A stretch of 42,353 nt of DNA from an uncultured Mycoplasmatota bacterium (GTDB taxonomy: Bacteria; Bacillota_I; Bacilli_A; RF39; UBA660), in NCBI GenBank assembly GCA_947572405.1, contig CANPBV010000001.1:1-42353 (forward strand), in the 5' to 3' direction. Of the stretch, positions 7,816 to 14,204 are shown one piece after another (the stretch's first letter is position 1; each line of letters opens with the position of its first letter). Under the pieces are notes generated by a model. The model was not told where the DNA came from and ran no database searches. It was given only the letters and a program-made list of their open reading frames with translations. The translations under genes were made by a program, and so were the position numbers.

Positions 7816-8113
7816 AAATCCAAAAACTGAAATTCCAGAAAATCAAGAATTAAATGACCGTGATTATTTAAATTCTATTCTAGAATGTTTGAAAAATATG
7901 TCCAACAATTTTAGTATTGCATTAAATGAATGTAGCAATGAAACAATGTACAAAGAAGTTTTTAAAATGTTTGAAAGTACAAAAGATTTAGCACGTGAAG
8001 CATACAATCTTATGTTTGAAAATGGATGGTATTCTTTAGAACAAGCGGAAGAACAAAAAATAATGAGTAAACAAAATGATTGTACACTCAAAATGAAACA
8101 GTTAATGGACTAA
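7805..8113 (+). CDS. Spore coat protein, CotF family
   Basis: 102 residues with the hallmarks of the coat F domain. It has the ELNDRDYLNSILECLKNMSN first helix, the NECSNETMYKEVFKMFEST second helix and a third helix ending in the GWYSLEQAEEQKI signature (about residues 74-88). Ribosome site GGGGGA precedes the ATG and lies inside the upstream gene, so the two are coupled. Expected role: structural protein of the spore coat. Together with spoVS it indicates a spore-forming organism. Its last codons lie in a terminator hairpin. Confidence 0.85.
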   Translation: MKIENPKTEIPENQELNDRDYLNSILECLKNMSNNFSIALNECSNETMYKEVFKMFESTKDLAREAYNLMFENGWYSLEQAEEQKIMSKQNDCTLKMKQLMD

Positions 8114-8125
8114 CTGTTTTTTTGT
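8096..8125 (+). terminator. Terminator of the coat operon, overlapping the stop codon
   Basis: AAACAGTTA (8096-8104) pairs with TAACTGTTT (8111-8119) around a 6-base loop, followed by T residues. The stop codon TAA (8111-8113) is in the 3' arm. Confidence 0.88.
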
Positions 8126-8164
8126 TTTCTAAAAATAGTAAATCATATACCAAATATTATAGAC

Positions 8165-8410
8165 TTACTTTTCGTCTTTAAAATCCCACCATTTTAAATT
8201 TTCGTCTCTAGTTTTCGCAAATTGTACCGAAAGGCGATAAACATATAAAACACATCTATCTAATTCACCACCAAGTCGCTTTTTATCTTCTTCATACATT
8301 TGTTCTGGGTTTTTATCTATTAATGCTTCTACATTTGTAATTCCAAGCGCAATAAAGTGTTGTTTTAAGTTTTTTCCAACACCTGGAATTTTAATCAAAT
8401 CTGTTTTCAT
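8165..8410 (-). CDS. Cdd1-like helix-hairpin-helix protein
   Basis: 81 residues. The N-terminal half is a helix-hairpin-helix (IPGVGKNLKQHFIALGITNVEAL) followed by NPEQMYEE. The C-terminal half has an RCVLYVYRLSVQFA helix and WWDFKD. This arrangement matches the small 'pathogenicity locus' (Cdd1) family, first named from next to the C. difficile toxin locus and otherwise of unknown function; DNA binding through the HhH is plausible. The ATG at 8408-8410 has no Shine-Dalgarno. It lies a few bases after the secG terminator hairpin. Confidence 0.75.
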   Translation of the reverse strand: MKTDLIKIPGVGKNLKQHFIALGITNVEALIDKNPEQMYEEDKKRLGGELDRCVLYVYRLSVQFAKTRDENLKWWDFKDEK

Positions 8411-8414
8411 ATAG

Positions 8415-8439
8415 AAAAAATAGTACGATGTACTATTTT
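8415..8439 (-). terminator. Terminator of secG, overlapping the stop codon
   Basis: Perfect 10-bp stem, AAAATAGTAC (minus strand, 8439-8430) with GTACTATTTT (8426-8417), 3-base loop, then U residues. It includes the end of the secG stop codon and lies just before the start codon of the Cdd1-like gene. Confidence 0.85.
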
Positions 8440-8650
8440 ATAAACCCATAATAATACAAATAATAAAGAATGCTGCTCCTAATCCTGCAGTTAATCTGGT
8501 AATAAATAATTCACCACCACGTTCTTTTCTATTCGCGAATAAACTATCATTTCCACCACTAATGACATTGGAAGCACTTTCTGCTTTTCCACTTTGTAAA
8601 AGTCCGATGGCAATTAATAAAATTGATACAATAATCAATAAAACCTTCAT
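8438..8650 (-). CDS. secG: Preprotein translocase subunit SecG
   Basis: 70 residues: membrane helix 1 (VLLIIVSILLIAIGLLQ), the conserved loop QSGKAESASNVISGGNDSLFANRKERGGE, and helix 2 (LTAGLGAAFFIICIIMGL). This is the full SecG layout. SecG joins SecY and SecE in the membrane channel for protein export. AGGAGG lies 8 bases upstream of the ATG. A good promoter precedes it and a terminator follows, so it is monocistronic with possible read-through into the Cdd1-like gene. Confidence 0.94.
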   Translation of the reverse strand: MKVLLIIVSILLIAIGLLQSGKAESASNVISGGNDSLFANRKERGGELFITRLTAGLGAAFFIICIIMGL

Positions 8651-8676
8651 GAGTTTTCCTCCTTTGATATATTACT

Positions 8677-8705
8677 ACTCTATCATAAAGCGAGCATTTT
8701 TTCAA
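8677..8705 (-). promoter_or_regulatory. secG promoter
   Basis: TTGAAA (-35, minus strand 8705-8700), 17-base spacer, TAGAGT (-10, 8682-8677), with TG one base upstream of the -10. Confidence 0.65.
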
Positions 8706-8707
8706 GT

Positions 8708-9994
8708 CTATTTCCCTTTTTTAGGCATGATTATGTAAGTCGAATGATTATTTAAATTTATATTCGGAATTAATTTTTGATACTCAGATATATTCAGTTC
8801 TTTAATTTCCTCATAATCATCACAGTTTACTTTTCCATATTTAATAACATTACTCATAGCTTTTTCATTTAAGCTGTAAATATTATCACTCATAAATAGA
8901 AACGAACTAATTACTGTTTTACGTTTCCTATTTAAATCAGTTTCCGATAATTCTAAATTGCTAAGTTCCTGGTTGATTAGGTCTATTACTTTTTCTGGTT
9001 CTTCTGTCTCAGCAATGAGCATGATTACAAAATAGTCCTCTGTATCAATATAATCAAACGCAAAATCAGTTGACATTAAACCTTCTTTTTTTAGCTGTTC
9101 TTGAAATAAACTCACTGGTCCTAATTTTATATCAAAAAGCATCATCAAATAATGAAGGATTTTTCTTCTAGAAACATTTTTAAAAGAAGCAAGTGGTATT
9201 TTATAACCAATTGATAATTTTGGAATGGTAACAGCCATTTTTTTCTTTTCATATCCTTTTTCAACCTCAGTTGGCTCTTTTATTTTTTTCTTTTCCACTG
9301 GTTTTGCTTCTACTAACGTTCTTTTACCTTCTACTTCCTTAATTACTTTAATTGCTTCATATGGTTCTACTTTTCCTGTAATAACAACAAACATATTACT
9401 AGGATGATAAAATGTATGATAGCATTCATACAAATCCTGCTTGGTAATAGAACGAACACTTTCTACCGTCCCTATAATTGGATATTTAATAGCATCCTCT
9501 ATAAAAATATTATAAAGCAGTCCCTCATATGCCTTATTATATGGGTTGTCCTCATACATCATAATTTCTTGTTCAATAATCCCTTTTTCTTTTTCTACAT
9601 TTTCATCTGTAAAGAAAGGTGCTTCTACATATTCCAGTAAATATCTTAAATTCTCCTCTAAAAATTGCGTTCCAGAAAAAAGATAAGTTGTTTTGGTATA
9701 ATTGGTATTGGCGTTAGCGTCTGCACCTCTTTCACTAAAGAATGCAAAAGGGTCCGTTCCATCTTCTTGTTCAAACATCTTGTGCTCTAAAAAATGAGCA
9801 ACCCCAAGTGGAACTTTTTTCATTTTTTTATTTCCAAGTGGAACAAATTCATAATCTCTAGAACCATATTTCGTACTATAAGTAACATAAGTATTATTAC
9901 AGTTCTTTTTTGGAATGATATAAACTTCAAGCCCATTATCCAACTTTTCATAAAACAAATCTAAATCGAGATTACTCATCTTCATTTGCTTCAT
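8708..9994 (-). CDS. ymfH: M16 zinc peptidase, YmfH type
   Basis: 429 residues from the ATG at 9992-9994, which has AGGAGG 8 bases upstream; longer in-frame starts lack a site. It belongs to the M16 (pitrilysin/processing peptidase) family. The inverted zinc motif HFLEH is at about residues 67-71, and the downstream Glu lies in IIEQEIMMYEDNP (about 139-151). In Bacillus, YmfF and YmfH are linked to the 5-aminopentanol modification of EF-P and databases use that name (also written YfmH). It overlaps ymfF by 23 bases. This is the subunit with the catalytic residues; the partner lacks them. Confidence 0.88.
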   Translation of the reverse strand: MKQMKMSNLDLDLFYEKLDNGLEVYIIPKKNCNNTYVTYSTKYGSRDYEFVPLGNKKMKKVPLGVAHFLEHKMFEQEDGTDPFAFFSERGADANANTNYTKTTYLFSGTQFLEENLRYLLEYVEAPFFTDENVEKEKGIIEQEIMMYEDNPYNKAYEGLLYNIFIEDAIKYPIIGTVESVRSITKQDLYECYHTFYHPSNMFVVITGKVEPYEAIKVIKEVEGKRTLVEAKPVEKKKIKEPTEVEKGYEKKKMAVTIPKLSIGYKIPLASFKNVSRRKILHYLMMLFDIKLGPVSLFQEQLKKEGLMSTDFAFDYIDTEDYFVIMLIAETEEPEKVIDLINQELSNLELSETDLNRKRKTVISSFLFMSDNIYSLNEKAMSNVIKYGKVNCDDYEEIKELNISEYQKLIPNINLNNHSTYIIMPKKGK

Positions 9995-11255
9995 CTGGTT
10001 CCCCTCCTTCCAATAAATAAACGGTATCTGCATGAATTTTTTTCGCTACTGATACAATCATGTCTTTTGTAACCTCATGGATTTTCTTTTTTCGCTCTTC
10101 TAACATATCGTATCCTAAATATTCGTGTGATATATAAGTTGAAATAATAGAACTAGGAGAGTCTTCTAACTCATCAAAGGCACTTAAATAAGTGATTTTT
10201 GCTTTTTCTATATCAGTTTCTTCAAAATTTCCTTTTTCCATATTGGTAAGTTCCTTTTTGACTAAAGAAACAGCTTTTTTATAAGAAGATGCATCAATTC
10301 CGGCTTTGATAATTAATAAATTGCTTGTTGGTTGATATGTAGAATGAATGGAATAACAAAGAGAGTTTAATTCCCGTACATTATGAAATAATTTCGAATC
10401 GGTTCCCCCACCTAAAATAAAATTATAAACTTGCATGACATATTTTTTTTCAAATTCTGATAATAAATCTATTTTACAACCAATCAATAAATGACTTTGG
10501 TTGATCTCCTTTTTCTCCTTTGTTGTTTTGATAATTCTTCTAGGCTTCACTGGTTGTAAATAATGGCTCATAGAAGGTTTCTTTAATGTATTGATTGGAA
10601 AATGATCTAAAAATAATTGTTGAACTTTTTCAGGATCGATATTTCCAATTACAAAAATATCCACTAAATCACTACTTAAAACGCTTTCATAATAAGCATA
10701 TAAGTTGGTTTCATTGATTTCTTTTAAATCTTCTAAGTAACCAATTGATCGAAATGAAAAAGGCGCACTTTTATCCATTTCCTCTAACAGTCGGTACATA
10801 GAATATCTACCATAATTGTCTTCCAATGAATTTAATTGCTCTTCTAATGCTTTTTTGGCAATTTTAAAATTGGATTTTTCAAAGCGCTTTTGTACTACGT
10901 TTGGATGAAATAAGAATTCCATTAAAAAGTCTAAAGATTCTTTTAACATTCCTGCTTCTGTATAAGCTTCATTTAAGAAAATACAGTCAAAACTCATAAT
11001 CATATAATTTCCAGATAAATAAGTGTTTGATTTTACAAATAAATTATACAAATCCTCCGTTTTTATTTCAATTTCTCTTCTACTTGGATATTTAGAAGAA
11101 GATTCTAATAGGACATCCGCGAGTAAGTTTCTATATGTAATATCTTTTTTCTCCAGTTTTCTTTTAAAATTAACTTTCACTGTAACGGTTTTAAATTTAT
11201 CTGTTTTAATTGTGTGTAAATGATATGCAACATTCTCGTATTTATGGTATTCCAT
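9972..11255 (-). CDS. ymfF: M16 family protein without zinc motif, YmfF type
   Basis: 427 residues from the ATG at 11253-11255, which follows GAGGTGG; a longer start at 11273 has no ribosome site. It has the M16 fold signature segments: LADVLLESS in the place of HxxEH, NNPxxx-like RLLEEMDKSAPFSFRSIGY, the FVIGNIDPEKV strand, and the C-terminal GGGTDSKLFHNVRELNSLCYS region. The zinc ligands are missing, as in YmfF and other regulatory M16 subunits. It probably pairs with the catalytic YmfH encoded right after it. It lies downstream of add-deoD across a weak terminator. Confidence 0.87.
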   Translation of the reverse strand: MEYHKYENVAYHLHTIKTDKFKTVTVKVNFKRKLEKKDITYRNLLADVLLESSSKYPSRREIEIKTEDLYNLFVKSNTYLSGNYMIMSFDCIFLNEAYTEAGMLKESLDFLMEFLFHPNVVQKRFEKSNFKIAKKALEEQLNSLEDNYGRYSMYRLLEEMDKSAPFSFRSIGYLEDLKEINETNLYAYYESVLSSDLVDIFVIGNIDPEKVQQLFLDHFPINTLKKPSMSHYLQPVKPRRIIKTTKEKKEINQSHLLIGCKIDLLSEFEKKYVMQVYNFILGGGTDSKLFHNVRELNSLCYSIHSTYQPTSNLLIIKAGIDASSYKKAVSLVKKELTNMEKGNFEETDIEKAKITYLSAFDELEDSPSSIISTYISHEYLGYDMLEERKKKIHEVTKDMIVSVAKKIHADTVYLLEGGEPDEANEDE

Positions 11256-11282
11256 TTGATCCACCTCTTTCATAGTATACGT

Positions 11283-11310
11283 AAAAATGCTTTTTTTATA
11301 AGTAAAAAGC
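11283..11310 (-). terminator. Possible terminator of deoD
   Basis: GCTTTTT (minus strand, 11310-11304) pairs with AAAAAGC (11295-11289), then ATTTTTAC. It includes the last codons and stop of deoD. The U tract is interrupted, so read-through into ymfF-ymfH is likely. Confidence 0.5.
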
Positions 11311-12003
11311 TGTTTCTAAAGCGAGTTCTATCATTGTAAAGAAAGCTTTTTGTCGTTCTTCGGATGTAGTTTCTTCCTTTGTTTCAAAGTTGTTAGATAC
11401 AGTAAGAATACAAGCTGCTTTTTTGTTTAAGTGATTCGCATTATGAAAAAGCGCGAAGCTTTCCATTTCTACTCCAATACAATGATAATTTTGAAACATT
11501 TTTTTATAATCTACAATGTCTGAATAGAAAACATCACTACAGTATATGGTCCCAGTAGTAATTGGAATTCCAATTTTAGAAGCAGTCTTTTTTATTTTCT
11601 CGTTTAATTCCTGGTTTGGATATAAAGTATCCTCCATTGTCCCATCTTGTACTTTGGCAAAAGTAGAATCTGAATAAGTTTTTTCTGAGAGTACTACATC
11701 ATACAAGTTTAAATCTTTTGTATAAGCACCAACTGAGCCAATTCGAATAATCACATCAACCTCATAATCATGATATAACTCATAAGAATAAATCCCCATA
11801 CTAGCGCATCCCATTCCTGAGGCCATTACAGTAATCTCTTTTCCTTTATAAGTTCCTGTAAATCCTAAGATTCCTCTTACACTTGTTACTAATTTAGCGT
11901 TTTCTAAATAGGTTTCTGCTATCATTTTTGCCCGTAATGGATCTCCAGGCATGATGACAATTTTCGCGATTTCTCCCTTTTTAGCTTCTATATGTGGCGT
12001 CAT
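11296..12003 (-). CDS. deoD: Purine-nucleoside phosphorylase, DeoD type, with Asn at the catalytic Asp site
   Basis: 235 residues matching the hexameric NP-I family across the whole length. It has TPHIEAKKGE, VIMPGDPLRAK (phosphate site), NVRG-like SVRGILGFTGTYKG, GSVGAYTKDL and GVEMESFALF (ribose site), and ends TTSEERQKAF..MIELALE. It cleaves purine nucleosides with phosphate to base and ribose-1-phosphate. The catalytic acid, Asp204 of E. coli DeoD in TVSDH, is Asn here (TVSNN, residue 204). Trimeric 6-oxopurine PNPs also use Asn at this role, so preference for inosine and guanosine is possible (inference). The gene overlaps add by 23 bases, and add would supply inosine. AGGAGG lies upstream of the ATG within add. 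Confidence 0.93.
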   Translation of the reverse strand: MTPHIEAKKGEIAKIVIMPGDPLRAKMIAETYLENAKLVTSVRGILGFTGTYKGKEITVMASGMGCASMGIYSYELYHDYEVDVIIRIGSVGAYTKDLNLYDVVLSEKTYSDSTFAKVQDGTMEDTLYPNQELNEKIKKTASKIGIPITTGTIYCSDVFYSDIVDYKKMFQNYHCIGVEMESFALFHNANHLNKKAACILTVSNNFETKEETTSEERQKAFFTMIELALETAFYL

Positions 12004-12976
12004 AATATTCCTCCTCTATTTGTTTTTTTAATTTTTCTTTTTCCTGCTCATTTAGAAATGAGCTTTTTATTGCATTTAAGTTACATGTTTTAATGTCATC
12101 TATGGTAAAGTCAAACAATTTCATTAAGTCTTCATATTCCTCTGTTAGTGTAATATTAGAGACAGTTCGATTATCTGTATTGATGGATATAGGGACATTT
12201 GAAAACAATTGCTTTATTGGATGTTTTTTCTTTTCTGTTACAATATCTGTATCAACATTACTTTGTGGACAAACTTCTAACAATATTTTATCTTCCTTCA
12301 GTGTATTCATAAGTCCTTGATTTTCTATAGTAGCGATTCCGTGCCCTATTCTGACTGCCCCGAAACGAAGCGCTTCCAAAATGCTATGATAACTACTAGC
12401 TTCTCCAGCATGAATTGTATAAGGAACTCCTAATTCTCTTGCCTTTTCAAATAATTTTTGAAACAATTGAGTTGGATATTTTGATTCATCCCCTGCTAAA
12501 TCTAGTGCAACAACTCCATGATTCAAAAATGATTTGGCAACTTCTACTGTCTCAAAATTTTTTTCATTTTCTAAATGATTCCTAAGGCAACATAAAATTA
12601 GGTTGCAAGTAATTCCTTCTTCTTCTCGAATTTCTTCTACAATAGCTTCCACAACTTGTTTTTGAGATAATCCTTCTTTTGTATGTAGTGAAGGTGCAAA
12701 ACGAAGTTCTACATAAATTACATGTTCTTTTTTTAAGTCTTCCAACAATTCTTTAGTAACCCTTTTTAAGTTTTCTTTTGTTTGCATTACTTTGATAGGT
12801 AAATCAAATTTCATTAAATAATCGGTTAAAGAATGCGTATTTTTATCACACACCATTTGTAAATATGCTTCTTCATAACTTATATTTAATAGTTCTGCCA
12901 CTGTAGATATTCTCACACTTCCATCTAAGTGTAAATGAAGTTCTACTTTGGGCAATCGCTTTACTATTGTTTTCAT
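11981..12976 (-). CDS. add: Adenosine deaminase
   Basis: 331 residues of the metal-dependent amidohydrolase fold. Zinc ligands are visible: HLHLDGS (H14, H16), TIHAGE (H189, catalytic E192), RIGHG (H212) and SINTDNR (D268). It converts adenosine and deoxyadenosine to inosine in purine salvage. The residue after the Asp ligand is Asn (N269) where E. coli and mammalian enzymes have a second Asp; this variant is, to my memory, common in Firmicutes. It overlaps deoD by 23 bases and forms one operon with it, so adenosine would pass to hypoxanthine through the two products. Confidence 0.95.
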   Translation of the reverse strand: MKTIVKRLPKVELHLHLDGSVRISTVAELLNISYEEAYLQMVCDKNTHSLTDYLMKFDLPIKVMQTKENLKRVTKELLEDLKKEHVIYVELRFAPSLHTKEGLSQKQVVEAIVEEIREEEGITCNLILCCLRNHLENEKNFETVEVAKSFLNHGVVALDLAGDESKYPTQLFQKLFEKARELGVPYTIHAGEASSYHSILEALRFGAVRIGHGIATIENQGLMNTLKEDKILLEVCPQSNVDTDIVTEKKKHPIKQLFSNVPISINTDNRTVSNITLTEEYEDLMKLFDFTIDDIKTCNLNAIKSSFLNEQEKEKLKKQIEEEYYDATYRS

Positions 12977-12993
12977 ATTTCACCTTCTTATTC

Positions 12994-13002
12994 ATTGTAC
13001 CA
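12994..13002 (-). promoter_or_regulatory. Extended -10 promoter of add-deoD
   Basis: On the minus strand TGG-TACAAT (-10 at 12999-12994), about 18 bases upstream of the add start. No convincing -35. Confidence 0.5.
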
Positions 13003-13011
13003 TAAGAAATT

Positions 13012-13036
13012 CAAAAAAAGAAGCAATGTATACTTC
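13012..13036 (-). terminator. Terminator after the YcxB-like gene
   Basis: On the minus strand GAAGTA (13036-13031) pairs with TGCTTC (13025-13020) with one G-U pair, followed by seven U. It lies about 120 bases after the stop at 13154 and before the add promoter. Confidence 0.6.
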
Positions 13037-13153
13037 CTTTCTAATTCCATTATTGTCATTTCTTTCTTAGTTTTTAAATTTCATATTCATAATATCATTA
13101 CAAACTAGAAATTGCAAGCGATTTAGAATAAGTTTCAAAGTATTTGACACATA

Positions 13154-13648
13154 TTATTTAGCGTTGTTTTTCATATTGGATACTATAATTTCGACTAATT
13201 TGTTATAATCCTCACCTATCGTATTTTTTTGGAAGAGAAAAGCGACCTCATTTCTTTTTGGTTCTACAAAAATGTAATTATGTCTCACTTTTACTTTTTT
13301 AATATCTTTCCACAATACTTCTTTTTTAAAGTTTTCAGTACTTTGTGTAATTCCCCTTTTGGTAACACGAAAGTGATAGTTGGCATAATCTTCTTTTCTA
13401 CCTTTTTGTCTTAATTTTAGTTCAATAAAAGTAAATATAAAATTACATCCCCATAATACGAAACCAAGAACAATGATAAAAAAAATACAAATTGTAAAAA
13501 AAAGCCAAAACTTTTTCATCATCATTGGAATATTAATCGCAATATAAAATACAGAAAACAAAATAAAATAAATCCTATTTGTTTTTCTATGACGTTCTTT
13601 TAAAAAATACCTTTCATCTGATTCTTTTAATTGATATTCAAAATTCAC
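13154..13648 (-). CDS. YcxB-like membrane protein
   Basis: 164 residues from a GTG start, with only a weak GAAAG ribosome site. Two membrane helices lie near residues 27-45 and 48-75. The soluble C-terminal part runs FRVTKRGITQSTENFKKEVLWKDIKKVKV, then YIFVEPKRNEVAFLFQK. This is the pattern of the YcxB-like domain (a small PH-like fold after two helices), whose role is unknown. It begins 4 bases after the end of the truncated Nudix gene, and the two once formed an operon. Confidence 0.72.
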   Translation of the reverse strand: MNFEYQLKESDERYFLKERHRKTNRIYFILFSVFYIAINIPMMMKKFWLFFTICIFFIIVLGFVLWGCNFIFTFIELKLRQKGRKEDYANYHFRVTKRGITQSTENFKKEVLWKDIKKVKVRHNYIFVEPKRNEVAFLFQKNTIGEDYNKLVEIIVSNMKNNAK

Positions 13649-13652
13649 AAAT

Positions 13653-14012
13653 TCACATTCTTTCTATTTTTAATATTGTATGATTCATTTCAACATCTAT
13701 TTTATAATTCAAAGTTTTATTTCTAAAATCATCTTCATATTCTGAATTCAACAAATAAGCAATTCCAAAACGCTTTTCTTTCTTTTTTAATTCTGATATT
13801 GAAATCCAAAAGGAAGAATTTTCCGCAAATTCTTGGGGATTTCCAGAAAAATCCAGTGCCATAAATACTTGAAAATGATAAATTCTATCGGGATATTCCT
13901 CAATTACGGTTCCTATTTTCTCTAACTTTTCTACTTTCATTCCTGTTTCTTCTTTTACTTCTCTGATAGCAGCTTCATACGCTGTTTCTCCTTTTTCAAT
14001 AACATAACCTAT
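13653..14012 (-). pseudogene. Nudix hydrolase, 5'-truncated
   Basis: The frame is open from 14012 down to 13653 (about 119 codons). It contains a Nudix box, GYVIEKGETAYEAAIREVKEE followed by TG, which binds metal and hydrolyses nucleoside diphosphate derivatives. Just upstream is a stop (TAA, minus strand 14015-14013), and the about 30-residue N-terminal strand region that normally precedes the box is missing. The only ATG (13940) lies inside the box, so a product starting there would lack the catalytic REXXEE residues. The remainder (VEKLEKIGTVIEEYPDRIYHFQVFMA) is a normal Nudix C-terminal half. I see no matching N-terminal piece in other frames that I can defend. Confidence 0.75.
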
Positions 14013-14173
14013 TTATATTATACCATAAAATGAAGTTACTTGCTCTTTTCTCAGAATCAATTTCATCACTATTTTTTATTTTAACGCCATTGCCAATCCC
14101 TATTCTGTAAATACTTGAGTTAGATACTTTACATCACCTACTTATATATACTAGAAAAAATATCAAAAGTACT

Positions 14174-14204
14174 AAAAAAAGAAATAGAGATTTTCTATTT
14201 CTTT
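14174..14204 (-). terminator. Terminator of uvrA, overlapping the stop codon
   Basis: AAAGAAATAG (minus strand, 14204-14195) pairs with CTATTTCTTT (14187-14178), 7-base loop, then U residues. The last codons KK and the TAG stop form the 5' arm. Confidence 0.9.

Noticed and set aside
13941..14194. N-terminal half of the Nudix gene in another frame
   Set aside because: A frame upstream contains EKRASNFILWYN, but the match to Nudix N-termini is too weak to defend.
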